Below the pieces are notes generated by a model. That model had not been told where the DNA came from. It did no database searches and saw only the letters and a program-made list of their open reading frames with translations. A stretch of DNA of 64,000 nucleotides, taken from assembly GCA_902786545.1 (NCBI GenBank), contig CADACU010000003.1, positions 1 to 64,000 of the forward strand, in the 5' to 3' direction. Each line of letters opens with the position of its first letter. Within the stretch, counting starts at the first letter, position 1. Below, piece by piece: positions 54,275 through 63,657 of this stretch. This DNA comes from an uncultured Anaerovibrio sp. Lineage in GTDB: Bacteria; Bacillota; Negativicutes; Selenomonadales; Selenomonadaceae. Both the position numbers and the translations under genes were made by a program.

Positions 54275-55393
54275 TTATGCGTTCGCAATTATCGCTTCTG
54301 CAATTTGATCTGCCGCCATTGGTTTCCGGTATTTTTCGGCGTTATGCCGCATTTCATCCAGCTTGGCCGGATGCTCCAGCAAATCCCCAATAATCTTGGA
54401 CAGGCTATCACCGGAATGCAGCCATATGGCCATCCCCCCTTGGTCCATAAACCGGGCATTATCCGTTTCCGGACCAGGTATCGGTTCATGCAGCACCATA
54501 GGCGTCCCCAATGACATAGCCTCAGTTAAGGTCAGCGCCCCTGGCTTGGTTATCAATATATCAGCCGCGGCCATCATATCAGCCACCTGATCTGTGTATC
54601 CAAATACAGTTACTTTGTGATGGGACTGGACCGCCAAGGCCTCCACCCGTTTTTTCAGTTCAGTATTTTTCCCGGCAATTATCAACAGCTGAATTTGCTT
54701 TTTTATCCGTTCCAGCTGATGCATCGCCATATCCATACCGCCCAAGCCCAGGCCACCGCCCATCATCATCACCACCGGTAGCCCCCGGTCAATATCCAAC
54801 TTGGTCCGACAGGCACCAGCATCAAGGGTTTGGCTGAATTCTTCCCCCACCGGAATACCACTGACATGAATGATATCACCATTGATGCCGGCTTCCACCA
54901 ACTGCTCCTTCATAAAATCGATGGCAACAAAATAATGATCAAGATTTGGACACACCCACATCTGATGCACAGAATAATCGGTAATAATGGCACAGGAGGT
55001 AAAATCCCGCCGCCGCCGCTCAGACAAGTGTGACACCGCATCAGCGGGGAAGGGATGAGTACAGATAATAATATCAGGCCGATACTTTTTTATCAGAACC
55101 TTCATGGAATGGACAATAACCGATGACATGGCCCATTTCACAAAACCGCCCTTCTTCTTGCCGGCTGTAAATTGATACATAAATTCATATAGATTTGGCA
55201 CGAAATGCAGCATATTCAAATAACAGCATTTCATAAAGGCGTTTATAATGGAGGTTTTAACCGACATAAAATCAATGGTGTGAATTTCCGCTGTCGGGCA
55301 TCGGTGCTGTATAGCCTCTGCTACCGCCGCCGCTGCTTTTTCATGGCCCGAGCCCACGGATGCCGTAACGATAAGATACCGTTTATTTTTCAC
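54275..55393 (-). CDS. Glycosyltransferase of the MGDG-synthase/UgtP type
   Basis: The protein of about 372 residues has the N-terminal LIVTASVGSGHEKAAAAVAEAIQ motif, CTHPFPADAVSHL, VMMMGGGLGLGGMDMAMHQL and the nucleotide-sugar site ITKPGALTLTEAMSLGTPMVLHEPIPGPETDNARFM. These belong to GT28-type diacylglycerol glycosyltransferases, which make membrane glycolipids. No clear membrane segment. The GTG at 55393 follows GGAGGTGA by five bases. Confidence 0.9.
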   Translation of the reverse strand: MKNKRYLIVTASVGSGHEKAAAAVAEAIQHRCPTAEIHTIDFMSVKTSIINAFMKCCYLNMLHFVPNLYEFMYQFTAGKKKGGFVKWAMSSVIVHSMKVLIKKYRPDIIICTHPFPADAVSHLSERRRRDFTSCAIITDYSVHQMWVCPNLDHYFVAIDFMKEQLVEAGINGDIIHVSGIPVGEEFSQTLDAGACRTKLDIDRGLPVVMMMGGGLGLGGMDMAMHQLERIKKQIQLLIIAGKNTELKKRVEALAVQSHHKVTVFGYTDQVADMMAAADILITKPGALTLTEAMSLGTPMVLHEPIPGPETDNARFMDQGGMAIWLHSGDSLSKIIGDLLEHPAKLDEMRHNAEKYRKPMAADQIAEAIIANA

Positions 55394-55428
55394 GCCATTC
55401 ACCTCCAAAATCTCTTTTTAGCCGTGTA

Positions 55429-55457
55429 ATTTTATCACATTGTTTATCCTGTTGCAA
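55429..55457 (-). promoter_or_regulatory. Promoter of the glycosyltransferase gene
   Basis: Minus-strand TTGCAA (55452-55457), 17-base spacer, TAAAAT (55429-55434), about 36 bases before the start. Confidence 0.75.
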
Positions 55458-55501
55458 ATACCCGATAAAAACTTCATCAACAATCCCTATAGAGACTAAC
55501 G

Positions 55502-55536
55502 CCTAATTCACAATTCCTCATTCCTAATTCCTAGCC
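55502..55536. repeat. CCTAATTC/CTCATTCC-type intergenic repeat
   Basis: Words CCTAATTCACAATTCCTCAT and TCCTAATTCCTAG run in tandem. They match, in reverse sense, the block at 17424. Just beside it (about 55486-55499) CCCTATAGAGACTA resembles CCCTATAGGGACTA at 52600-52613. Confidence 0.45.
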
Positions 55537-55543
55537 CCAATCT

Positions 55544-56299
55544 CTAAGCCGTAATTCCGCCATCCACCGTCCAGATGGCCCCGGTTATAAAGCCAGCCTG
55601 ATCTGAGGCCAAAAACTCCACGACCGCGGCGATTTCTTCCGGAGTACCGATTCTCCCCAACGGATAAACCGAAGCCATTTCCTTCAATGCAGCTGCCCGG
55701 TCCGGGTACTGCTTCAGCTGGTTTTCAGTTAAAGGAGTCAGTATATCACCGGGACAAACACTATTTATCCTGATATTATACGGAGCCAATTCCAGGGCCA
55801 TCGCTTTGGTAAACAAATTAACAGCACCCTTGGAAGCACAATAGGCACTGCACAGCATATTTCCCTGTACCCCTGCATCAGAGGAAATATTTATCACGGA
55901 GCCGCTACCATGGCGTTTCATCTCGGTAATCGCCTGTTGGGTCATAAAGTAAGTACCCTTTATATTTACATTCATAATACGGTCAAAATCCGTCTCTGTC
56001 ATATCCTCAACAGCCCGTTCCAGATAGACACCTGCCGAATTGACCAGCACATCCAGGGAACCGGTTAATTCCACCGCTTGATGTACAGCTTGACAGCAAT
56101 TGTCAATTATCGCCACATCACCCTGAACATACAGACACCGCCCCTTACCGGTCATGGCAATTTCTTCTGCCGCCGCATTACCCCTAGCCATATCCCGGCC
56201 CATAATAACAACATTCCAGTCATTTTGGGCAAACCGTCTGGCAGAGGCCAAACCTATACCAGAGGTACCACCCGTTATCAACACAGTTTTTTCTTTCAT
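55544..56299 (-). CDS. Short-chain dehydrogenase/reductase
   Basis: The 251-residue protein has the NAD(P) motif TGGTSGIGLASARRFA, the NSAG motif (VLVNSAGVYLE), the catalytic serine in INISSDAG and YCASKGA, and the end GFITGAIWTVDGG. It is a classical SDR like FabG or a sugar/alcohol dehydrogenase; substrate unknown. GAGGT precedes the ATG at 56299. It lies alone between HU and the glycosyltransferase. Confidence 0.92.
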   Translation of the reverse strand: MKEKTVLITGGTSGIGLASARRFAQNDWNVVIMGRDMARGNAAAEEIAMTGKGRCLYVQGDVAIIDNCCQAVHQAVELTGSLDVLVNSAGVYLERAVEDMTETDFDRIMNVNIKGTYFMTQQAITEMKRHGSGSVINISSDAGVQGNMLCSAYCASKGAVNLFTKAMALELAPYNIRINSVCPGDILTPLTENQLKQYPDRAAALKEMASVYPLGRIGTPEEIAAVVEFLASDQAGFITGAIWTVDGGITA

Positions 56300-56311
56300 A
56301 AGCGACCTCAA

Positions 56312-56346
56312 AACAAAAGGCTGTCTCTGGAAATCCAGTGACAGCC
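56312..56346 (-). terminator. Terminator after hup
   Basis: GGCTGTC.CTGG and CCAG.GACAGCC pair around a short loop followed by TTTTGTTTT on the minus strand. Confidence 0.85.
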
Positions 56347-56369
56347 ACATTGTATAAAATTAGAGTCAA

Positions 56370-56678
56370 TTATTTTTTCTTACCTTTTTTTGCTGCCTTC
56401 TTGCTGGAGTTAACAGCATCTTTCAAAGCCTTACCAGCCTTGAATGCAGGGTTCTTGGAAGCTGCGATTTTGATTTCTTCACCAGTCTGAGGATTGCGGC
56501 CAGTGCGAGCAGCACGCTGCTTAACCTCAAAAGTACCAAAACCAATCATCTGAACCTTGTCGCCGGATACGAGAGCTTCCTGTACACTTGCGAACAAACC
56601 GTTTACAGCCTTCTCCGCATCTTTCTTGGTCAGACCAGCCTTTTCAGCAACCTTTGCAACCAACTGAGACTTATTCAT
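56370..56678 (-). CDS. hup: DNA-binding protein HU
   Basis: The 102-residue protein has the HU fold: [75 protein letters not shown]. About ten basic residues extend the C-terminus ([10 protein letters not shown]) beyond the normal 90 residues. It compacts DNA. AGAGGGGG precedes the ATG. The mazG-hup order is conserved. Confidence 0.97.
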   Translation of the reverse strand: MNKSQLVAKVAEKAGLTKKDAEKAVNGLFASVQEALVSGDKVQMIGFGTFEVKQRAARTGRNPQTGEEIKIAASKNPAFKAGKALKDAVNSSKKAAKKGKKK

Positions 56679-56755
56679 CTAAAAATCCCCCTCTTAATAG
56701 GTTAAAATTTGTGAAATCCGCATAAAATCTGCGTTTTCATCACTTAATTGCCTAC

Positions 56756-56784
56756 AATATACCATAAACACTGATATCTGTAAA
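56756..56784 (-). promoter_or_regulatory. Promoter of hup
   Basis: Minus-strand TTTACA (56779-56784), 17-base spacer, TATATT (56756-56761), about 75 bases before the ATG. Confidence 0.8.
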
Positions 56785-56820
56785 GGTTATACCCAAAAAA
56801 AAAATATAATTTTTTGAATA

Positions 56821-58263
56821 TTAGGACTTTTTGGACTCATTCCAGAACTCATCCAGCTCCGCCAAACTATATTCTGACCAATCTTTTCCCGATTGTTTTA
56901 CCTTTTTTTCCACATACTGAAATCTGGTCTTAAATTTACGGTTACAGCTAATCAAGGCCAATTCCGAATCCACCTGCAAAAATCTGGCCAAATTAACGAT
57001 GGAAAACAGCACATCACCCAGCTCTTCCTGAATATGTTCCTCATTTTCTTCCTGGCAGGCTTCCTTCAGCTCACTGAGTTCTTCCTGGATTTTCAGCCAT
57101 ACTGGTTCTATCTCATCCCAATCAAAGCCTACCTTGGCCGCCTTGTGCTGCAGCTTTTGGGCAGCCATGAGGGCTGGCAATCCCATAGGTATACCGTCCA
57201 GCACCGACTTTCTTTCCTTCTTTTCCTGCTTTTTGATAGACTCCCAGGCCAAAATCGCAGCTCCGGCATCTGAGGCCTGCACGTCCCCAAAAATATGCGG
57301 ATGGCGACGCACCAATTTTTCCGTCGCGTCATCAATGACCTGCTGCATGGAAAAGTCGCCGGTTTCCTCAGCCATACGGGCATGGAAAACCACCTGCAGC
57401 AGCAAATCTCCTAACTCCTCACACAAAAGATGCCCATCTTCCAAATCAATAGCCTCCAGCACCTCATAGGTCTCCTCGATAAGATTGGTGCGAATGCTGG
57501 CATGGGTCTGGGCTATATCCCAAGGACATCCCCCCGGCGAGCGCAAAGTATGGACAATATCCTTTAACGGAGTGATATCAAAGGTTGGCTGACGCCTATA
57601 GGCCGGCACATACAAACTGGTAAGATAATCAATATCAGCCTGACGATCCAGCTCGTAAAGCTTTATTGTCCGAATACTTTCATCGGCCATCCCCAGCTTG
57701 TGAATGTACACCACCGGATAATCATCCGGAAACACCTCCATCAGGCTCAGTTTGGTATCTGAGGCAATGCGGTCGTTATATACCTGGGTAATGACCAGCC
57801 CAGTCGGCATATCCACCGGCAACTGATCAAAATCTTCGGCATCGATAATGGTCATACCATCGATTGGGTCAATCCCCAATTTACTATATAGTACCTCCAC
57901 AAAGCTCATGCCCGGAATTATTTCCAGAGGAATATTGGCGGTTTTAGCATATTCCCGAAGCAATACCACTGTTTTTTCCGCCACCATTGGACTGCCAGGC
58001 ACTGCATAAACCAAATTCTCTTTTTTAGCTTTTTTTACCAAATCCTTGGCAATGGCCTCATACAGTGCTTCAAAGCTTTCAGCTCCTTCATAAAAGCTGT
58101 CATAAGATGAAAAGCTGACTCCCCGCTCCTTGATAAATGGCACCGTTGGATGCTTTTCCGTGCGAAAATACAGATGCTCGGCCTTTTGCAGCTTCTCCCA
58201 GCTTTCCAGGGTAATCAGGCCAAAATCGCCGGGTCCCAGGCCAATAACCGTTATACTGCCCAT
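56821..58263 (-). CDS. mazG: Tetrapyrrole methylase-like / MazG nucleotide pyrophosphohydrolase fusion
   Basis: The 480-residue protein joins an N-terminal tetrapyrrole methylase-like domain (about 1-220, ITVIGLGPGDFGLITLE and YAVPGSPMVAEKTV) to a MazG domain (about 225-480) with CPWDIAQTHASIRTNLIEETYEVLEAI and CEELGDLLLQVVFHA metal-binding Glu/Asp sites, repeated weakly near 420 (EELGDVLFSIVNLARF). This matches YabN of Bacillus. It cleans up non-canonical NTPs. It is 27 bases downstream of mfd. Confidence 0.95.
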   Translation of the reverse strand: MGSITVIGLGPGDFGLITLESWEKLQKAEHLYFRTEKHPTVPFIKERGVSFSSYDSFYEGAESFEALYEAIAKDLVKKAKKENLVYAVPGSPMVAEKTVVLLREYAKTANIPLEIIPGMSFVEVLYSKLGIDPIDGMTIIDAEDFDQLPVDMPTGLVITQVYNDRIASDTKLSLMEVFPDDYPVVYIHKLGMADESIRTIKLYELDRQADIDYLTSLYVPAYRRQPTFDITPLKDIVHTLRSPGGCPWDIAQTHASIRTNLIEETYEVLEAIDLEDGHLLCEELGDLLLQVVFHARMAEETGDFSMQQVIDDATEKLVRRHPHIFGDVQASDAGAAILAWESIKKQEKKERKSVLDGIPMGLPALMAAQKLQHKAAKVGFDWDEIEPVWLKIQEELSELKEACQEENEEHIQEELGDVLFSIVNLARFLQVDSELALISCNRKFKTRFQYVEKKVKQSGKDWSEYSLAELDEFWNESKKS

Positions 58264-58290
58264 TTATATACCTCCATATATCTGCACACA

Positions 58291-61200
58291 TTACCTTCCG
58301 TTCATCATTTCCACGACATCCAACACAAATTCGTGCATAGTAGCTCGCGGAACAATACTCAAATCAATCAGCATAGCCTTGTGCTTATTGTCAAACTTCA
58401 CCTTGTTGCCATATTTAGTGGACACTGCCAGCAGGTTTTCCACCGGACACTTCGGCTCTCCATCGAAATAAAATTCCAAATACTGCGTGCCTTCTGCTAT
58501 ACGCTTTACCCCAACCTCTCGGGCAACATTTCTTATTTTGGCCACTGTAAGTAGATTTTGGACTGGCGGAGGTGGGTCCCCAAACCGGTCAATCAACTCA
58601 TCAAGCAGCCGTCCCAGGCTTTCATTGTTTCTGATTGCTGCTATACGCTGATATATCTCAATCTTATGCATAGCATCGCCCACATATTCATCACTGATGT
58701 AGGCCTCCACCTTGAATTCCACCACAGGGTCAGCCTTACGCTCCACCGGTTTACCGGTTTTCAGCTCCTGCACCGCATCGTCCAGCATCCGACAATACAT
58801 TTCAAAGCCAACGCTGGCAATATGGCCGTGCTGCTGTGAGCCCAACAAATTGCCGGCTCCCCGGATTTCCAAATCCCGCATGGCAATTTTGAACCCAGCG
58901 CCCAACTCCGCAAATTCCTTGATAGCCTGCAACCGTTTTTCGGCCACTTCCGTCAGCACCTTATCCTGCTTATATAACAGATAAGCATACGCCAAATTAC
59001 GGGAACGGCCCACCCGGCCCCGCATCTGGTACAGCTGGGCAAGGCCAAATTTATCCGCATCGTAAACCACAATAGTATTGGCGTTAGCCACATCCAGGCC
59101 ATTCTCAATAATGGTGGTAGACAACAACACATCAAATTCATTTTCGTAAAATTCCACCATTACCCGCTCCAGCTGAGCCTCCGGCATCTGACCGTGTCCC
59201 ACCCGAATTCTGGCCTCAGGTACCAGTTTTTCCAGACGGGATAGCATATAATAAATCGTTTCCACCCGGTTATAGACAAAATACACCTGGCCGCCTCGCT
59301 TTAGTTCCCGACGGATAGCATTGCGAATGATACTGTCGTTTTCCTCCACCACATAAGTCTGAACCGGCAGCCGCTCCCGGGGAGCAGTTTCGATAATGCT
59401 CATATCCCGAGCCCCCGCCAGAGACATATGCAGTGTTCGCGGAATAGGGGTAGCACTTAAAGTAAGCACATCTATCCCCGCCGCCAACCGTTTTATTTTT
59501 TCCTTTTGCGCCACGCCGAACCGCTGCTCTTCATCCACAATCAGCAGGCCCAGTTCCTTAAATCTTACCTTCTTGGCATTCAAAATTGCATGGGTACCAA
59601 TTAAAATATCGGTACGCCCATCCTCTACCCTGGCCAGAATTTCCTTTTGTTCCTTCGGGCTACGGAACCGGTTTATTACCTCCACCGTTGGACCAAAATT
59701 ATTAAACCGTTCCGCAAAGGTCTTATAATGCTGCTGCGCCAAAACAGTGGTTGGTACCAGTACAGCCACCTGCTTGCCGTCCATCACAGCCTTAAACGCA
59801 GCCCGCATAGCCACCTCAGTCTTGCCAAAACCAATATCGCCACACACTAATCGTTCCATGGGCTGCGGTCGTTCCATATCAGCCTTGATTTCCGCAATGG
59901 CGTTTAACTGATCCGGAGTTTCCTCATATGGAAAGGCATCCTCAAATTCACTCTGCCATACCGTATCAGCCGAATAAGCATAACCATCCGCCTGCTTTCT
60001 GGTAGCATACAGCTGAATAAGCTCCTTGGCAATATCCTTGACGGAGGACCGGACCTTGGACTTGGTCCTGCTCCAGCTGGAGCTGCCAATTTTATGCAGC
60101 CGTGGCACCTCGCCGTCCTTGCCGATGTATTTCTGCAGCAAGCTCACCTGGTCCGTCGGTACATACAGCCGGTCCTCCCCACCATACTGGATGTAGAGAT
60201 AATCCCGCTTTATCCCATCGATTTCCTTGGTTTCTACACCACAATATTTACCGATACCATGCTGGACATGGACCACATAATCCCCCACATTGATTTCCCG
60301 GAAATGGGTTATCCGTTCTTCCTTGCTGGCTCGGACAAATTTCTTTTTCTGGCGGCCAAAAATATCCTTTTCGGTCACTACCACCAATTTATCATTGGGC
60401 AACTCGAATCCGTTGAGAAGGGTCCCCTTGATTATGGCAGCCGTCCCCGGCTTTAATTCAGTGGTACTTTCCCCTTCCGTGGAAGGCAGCCGGTGTCGGG
60501 CCATTATTTCCCGCAGAGAAGCAATTTTGGCCTTATCCCCCAGAGTCACCAGTACCCGGTTGCCATCCTTCAGCCAGTCCTCCATATCATTGACCAGCAT
60601 ATCAAACTGCCGTTGATAGGAGGCCATTCCCTGCACAGAAACGCCAATCATATGGTCAAGGGTTATGCCGTGGAGACTATGCAGCATCATAGCCATATAC
60701 AGCACATTCCTGCTATTGATTTTTCCCAGAAAATCTTCCCAGGTGAACAGCCGGCTCTTAATATCCGGATTTTCCTTAATCAGCTTGATGATTTCCTCCC
60801 GAATTTTCAAGGGAGCATCCATAACCAGAGTTGTATCCTTGGGCAGAAATTCCGTAAACATGGACTTACGATGCTTGTCGTCAAACACATCAAAGGGCAG
60901 TATTTCTGCCTTATCCGACTTGCCAACAGAAGTCTGGCTGTCCACATCAAAGTATCTGATGGAGTCTACTTCATCATCAAAGAACTCAATACGGTACGGC
61001 TGATGACTGTTCACCGGGAAAATATCCACAATGCCACCCCGAACCCCAAATTCTCCCTGCACCTCCACCTGATCAGTGCGCTCATAACCCATTTTCACCA
61101 GATGTTCCAGCAGGTCCTCCCGCTCTATAACATCACCTATGACAAGCTTTAGACTCAATGCCTTAAACTGCTTGGGCGAAATCCCCTTTTGGGCTGCAGC

Positions 61201-61569
61201 CTGGGCCGTGGTAAGCAGAATGAGCTGCTCCCCCTTCAGCAATCTGCCCAGCAGTTCCATACGCTTGGAATTGCTGGCAATGCCCTTGGCCGCCACAGCA
61301 AAATCCACCATATCCAGCACCGGCATTTCTACAATATCAGCCTCCGGCAGCAGAGATGATAAATCCTCCCGCCACTTGGCCAATTCCTCCGTATCATATG
61401 TTATTATTACACTTGTTTTCGGATTTTTTTCATAACAAGCAGAAAAGGAGGCATGCTTTTGCGTACCGGATAAACCATACACAAAGGCCTGCCCCTTGTC
61501 CCTATTATAACAGGTGTTTATTTGCTGAATTGAACTGTCCTCCAACAGGACAGAAAACAAATTTTGCAT
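58291..61569 (-). CDS. mfd: Transcription-repair coupling factor Mfd
   Basis: The 1092-residue protein has a UvrB-like N-terminal region, the RNA-polymerase-interacting CarD-like domain (GDYVVHVQHGIGKYCGVETKEIDG, about 425-500), the translocase domains with Walker A GDIGFGKTEVAMRAAFKA, DEEQRFGVAQKEKIK, LSATPIPRTLHMSLAGARDMS and GLDVANANTIVVYDADKFGLAQLYQMRGRVGRS, and a C-terminal TRCF domain. It removes stalled RNA polymerase and recruits UvrA. Length is a little under typical 1150. Confidence 0.98.
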   Translation of the reverse strand: MQNLFSVLLEDSSIQQINTCYNRDKGQAFVYGLSGTQKHASFSACYEKNPKTSVIITYDTEELAKWREDLSSLLPEADIVEMPVLDMVDFAVAAKGIASNSKRMELLGRLLKGEQLILLTTAQAAAQKGISPKQFKALSLKLVIGDVIEREDLLEHLVKMGYERTDQVEVQGEFGVRGGIVDIFPVNSHQPYRIEFFDDEVDSIRYFDVDSQTSVGKSDKAEILPFDVFDDKHRKSMFTEFLPKDTTLVMDAPLKIREEIIKLIKENPDIKSRLFTWEDFLGKINSRNVLYMAMMLHSLHGITLDHMIGVSVQGMASYQRQFDMLVNDMEDWLKDGNRVLVTLGDKAKIASLREIMARHRLPSTEGESTTELKPGTAAIIKGTLLNGFELPNDKLVVVTEKDIFGRQKKKFVRASKEERITHFREINVGDYVVHVQHGIGKYCGVETKEIDGIKRDYLYIQYGGEDRLYVPTDQVSLLQKYIGKDGEVPRLHKIGSSSWSRTKSKVRSSVKDIAKELIQLYATRKQADGYAYSADTVWQSEFEDAFPYEETPDQLNAIAEIKADMERPQPMERLVCGDIGFGKTEVAMRAAFKAVMDGKQVAVLVPTTVLAQQHYKTFAERFNNFGPTVEVINRFRSPKEQKEILARVEDGRTDILIGTHAILNAKKVRFKELGLLIVDEEQRFGVAQKEKIKRLAAGIDVLTLSATPIPRTLHMSLAGARDMSIIETAPRERLPVQTYVVEENDSIIRNAIRRELKRGGQVYFVYNRVETIYYMLSRLEKLVPEARIRVGHGQMPEAQLERVMVEFYENEFDVLLSTTIIENGLDVANANTIVVYDADKFGLAQLYQMRGRVGRSRNLAYAYLLYKQDKVLTEVAEKRLQAIKEFAELGAGFKIAMRDLEIRGAGNLLGSQQHGHIASVGFEMYCRMLDDAVQELKTGKPVERKADPVVEFKVEAYISDEYVGDAMHKIEIYQRIAAIRNNESLGRLLDELIDRFGDPPPPVQNLLTVAKIRNVAREVGVKRIAEGTQYLEFYFDGEPKCPVENLLAVSTKYGNKVKFDNKHKAMLIDLSIVPRATMHEFVLDVVEMMNGR

Positions 61570-61584
61570 TGTATCACCTTTAAA

Positions 61585-62220
61585 TCAATTTAACAAATTA
61601 TGCTTCAGAGCATAGTCTACCAGCTCCGACTTCTGGGTACAACCCAGCTTTTGCATAAGCCTGGTCTTATAAGTGGAAACGGTTTTTATGGAGATATACA
61701 GCTTTTCCGCTATAACCGACAAGGAATAGCCATGCACCAGCAAGGCCAGTACTTCCCGTTCCCGCTTGGACAGCTCCACCAGTTCCGGTGGCTCATTTAT
61801 CAAACTGTCAATCAGCAGATATGCATCCTTGGCCCCCAAATACCGTCCGCCATCTGCCACAGTACGGATAGCCTGAAACAGCTCTGAGTCCAGGGAATCC
61901 TTGCACAGATAGCCATCTGCCCCCTGCAGCATCACTTCTTTTATGTACTGCTGTTCACTGTACATGGTCAGAATAAGCACCTTCACCGGATAATTTCGCA
62001 AGCGAATTTCCCGCAGGCACTCCATCCCCCCCATACCAGGCATAGACAAATCCATCAGCACCAAATCTATTTTTTCTGTAGCCAGTTTTTCCAAGGCTTC
62101 CTTACCATCGGAAGCCTCATCTACCACCTGAAAATCACTCTGGGAAGACAGCAGCATTTTCATCCCTGTACGCAATACTCGATGGTCATCAACTAACAGG
62201 ATTCTCAAACTCTTGCCCAT
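61585..62220 (-). CDS. NarL/LuxR-type response regulator
   Basis: The 211-residue protein has a receiver domain (phospho-Asp in VLMDLSMPGMGG, Lys in KVLILTMYSEQQY switch region) and a LuxR-type HTH (LSKREREVLALLVHGYSLSVIAEKLYISIKTVSTYKTRLMQKLG, about 148-205). It overlaps the kinase gene by 32 bases, so the two are coupled. Target genes are unknown. Confidence 0.93.
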   Translation of the reverse strand: MGKSLRILLVDDHRVLRTGMKMLLSSQSDFQVVDEASDGKEALEKLATEKIDLVLMDLSMPGMGGMECLREIRLRNYPVKVLILTMYSEQQYIKEVMLQGADGYLCKDSLDSELFQAIRTVADGGRYLGAKDAYLLIDSLINEPPELVELSKREREVLALLVHGYSLSVIAEKLYISIKTVSTYKTRLMQKLGCTQKSELVDYALKHNLLN

Positions 62221-63652
62221 TCTTTATTTCCTCCCCTTCTTCTATTTCATATATCGGTAATTCAATAGTAATCTCAGTTCCCTTGTTAATGCCCGTTTTC
62301 AGCTCAAACCGTCCATCTAACAGCTTGGACCGTTCCTTCATACTCACCAGTCCCAAATGACGGTTCAGTCGGGCCTCTTCTGCCTCATCCTCACTAAAGC
62401 CCTTACCATTATCCCGAACACACATGGTCAGCATAACGCCATCAGATTCCACCTCTACATCAATCTGGCTCGGCTCAGCATGCTTTAAGCTGTTGGCCAC
62501 CGCTTCCTGAATGGTGCGGTAACACATAAGGGAAATCGGTTTTGGCAGTTCGGAGAAATCGCCATGGTGCTTGAAGTTAATCTTCATATCCGGATTCATT
62601 TTCTTGATAGGATCCAAATATTTTTCAATGGCCACAATCAAGCCCAAATCATCCAAAAGCGGCGGGTGAAGATTTACGGCCAGTTGCCGTATCCCTCCCA
62701 GGGTAGCAGCGGTCAGCTCCCGAATCTCAAACAGCATTTCCCGTTGCTCATCTGTATCCAACCTATCATGTAATATTCGCAAATAGGTGAGTATCGACGC
62801 CATAGACTGGCTGCTTTCATCATGCAACTCCCGGGAAATGCGCTGTTGCTCATCCTCGCGGGCATTAAACAGCTGATTGATGAGCCATATTCTATCCTGC
62901 TCCTTCAGCCGCAATTCCTGCAGCAGATGGTTGTTTTCCTCCGTATTTTTCTTTATCTGCGTACTCATACTGTTAAAGGTTTCGGCCAACTTTCCCACCT
63001 CATCAGTGGAATATACCGGTACCCTTACACCATAATTACCCTTTTCCAACTGTTGTACACCATATACCAGTTTACTGATTGGTCGCAAAAAATTCCAGGC
63101 ATATCGGGAGGCCATAAAAGCCGAAAAGGCACATAGCAGCAAAACAGCTACCCCCGTTTCCATACAGCGCTCCTGTAAAATACGATTCATCTTTTTTTCG
63201 GACATACCTACCCGAATATAGCCAATCATCCCATCGTCAATGGGCTCCATGATTTCCCGGATACGACCTTCACTGCTGGAAAACAGCATGGAATCAATAT
63301 CCTTGCTCCCGTCATAAGTCCGAATTTCAGTCAGTCCTTCAGGCAGACTGTTGCCAAATGTCGACAACATCACTTCCCCGTTGGGATAGGTAACAATTAT
63401 GTACCTCACTTGGTCATTAGTCTCCATGGTCTTAGACAAGCGCTCCCATACGGAAAACCGGTCATCAAAGAGAATATCATTTCCCACAGTTACTGACAAT
63501 GATGATGCCAGCTCCTGTCCGGAGGCAATAAGCCCATTCTCCATATACTTGCTGATAGAAGTCAGCAGCATAAAACCCATAATCAGCCCGCAGAAGAAAA
63601 TGGTGCCCACAATCAGTATATTAAATTTAAAATAAATACTTTCATTGTCCAT
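62189..63652 (-). CDS. Sensor histidine kinase (NarX/DegS type)
   Basis: The 487-residue protein has two membrane segments (about 9-30 and 165-185) around a periplasmic sensor domain, a HAMP domain (about 187-240), a coiled coil, the HisKA_3 phospho-histidine in ISRELHDESSQSMASILTYL, and a C-terminal ATPase (IQEAVANSLKHAEPSQIDV, DNGKGF, RHLGLVSMKERSKLLDG). It probably phosphorylates the downstream regulator. It lies five bases after the PhnD-like gene. Confidence 0.93.
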   Translation of the reverse strand: MDNESIYFKFNILIVGTIFFCGLIMGFMLLTSISKYMENGLIASGQELASSLSVTVGNDILFDDRFSVWERLSKTMETNDQVRYIIVTYPNGEVMLSTFGNSLPEGLTEIRTYDGSKDIDSMLFSSSEGRIREIMEPIDDGMIGYIRVGMSEKKMNRILQERCMETGVAVLLLCAFSAFMASRYAWNFLRPISKLVYGVQQLEKGNYGVRVPVYSTDEVGKLAETFNSMSTQIKKNTEENNHLLQELRLKEQDRIWLINQLFNAREDEQQRISRELHDESSQSMASILTYLRILHDRLDTDEQREMLFEIRELTAATLGGIRQLAVNLHPPLLDDLGLIVAIEKYLDPIKKMNPDMKINFKHHGDFSELPKPISLMCYRTIQEAVANSLKHAEPSQIDVEVESDGVMLTMCVRDNGKGFSEDEAEEARLNRHLGLVSMKERSKLLDGRFELKTGINKGTEITIELPIYEIEEGEEIKNGQEFENPVS

Positions 63653-63657
63653 TGGGC

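Noticed and set aside
54094..54288. N-terminal extension of the zinc-ribbon protein
   Set aside because: The extra 65 codons read through both 36-bp repeats and overlap the upstream gene end; no ribosome site at 54288.
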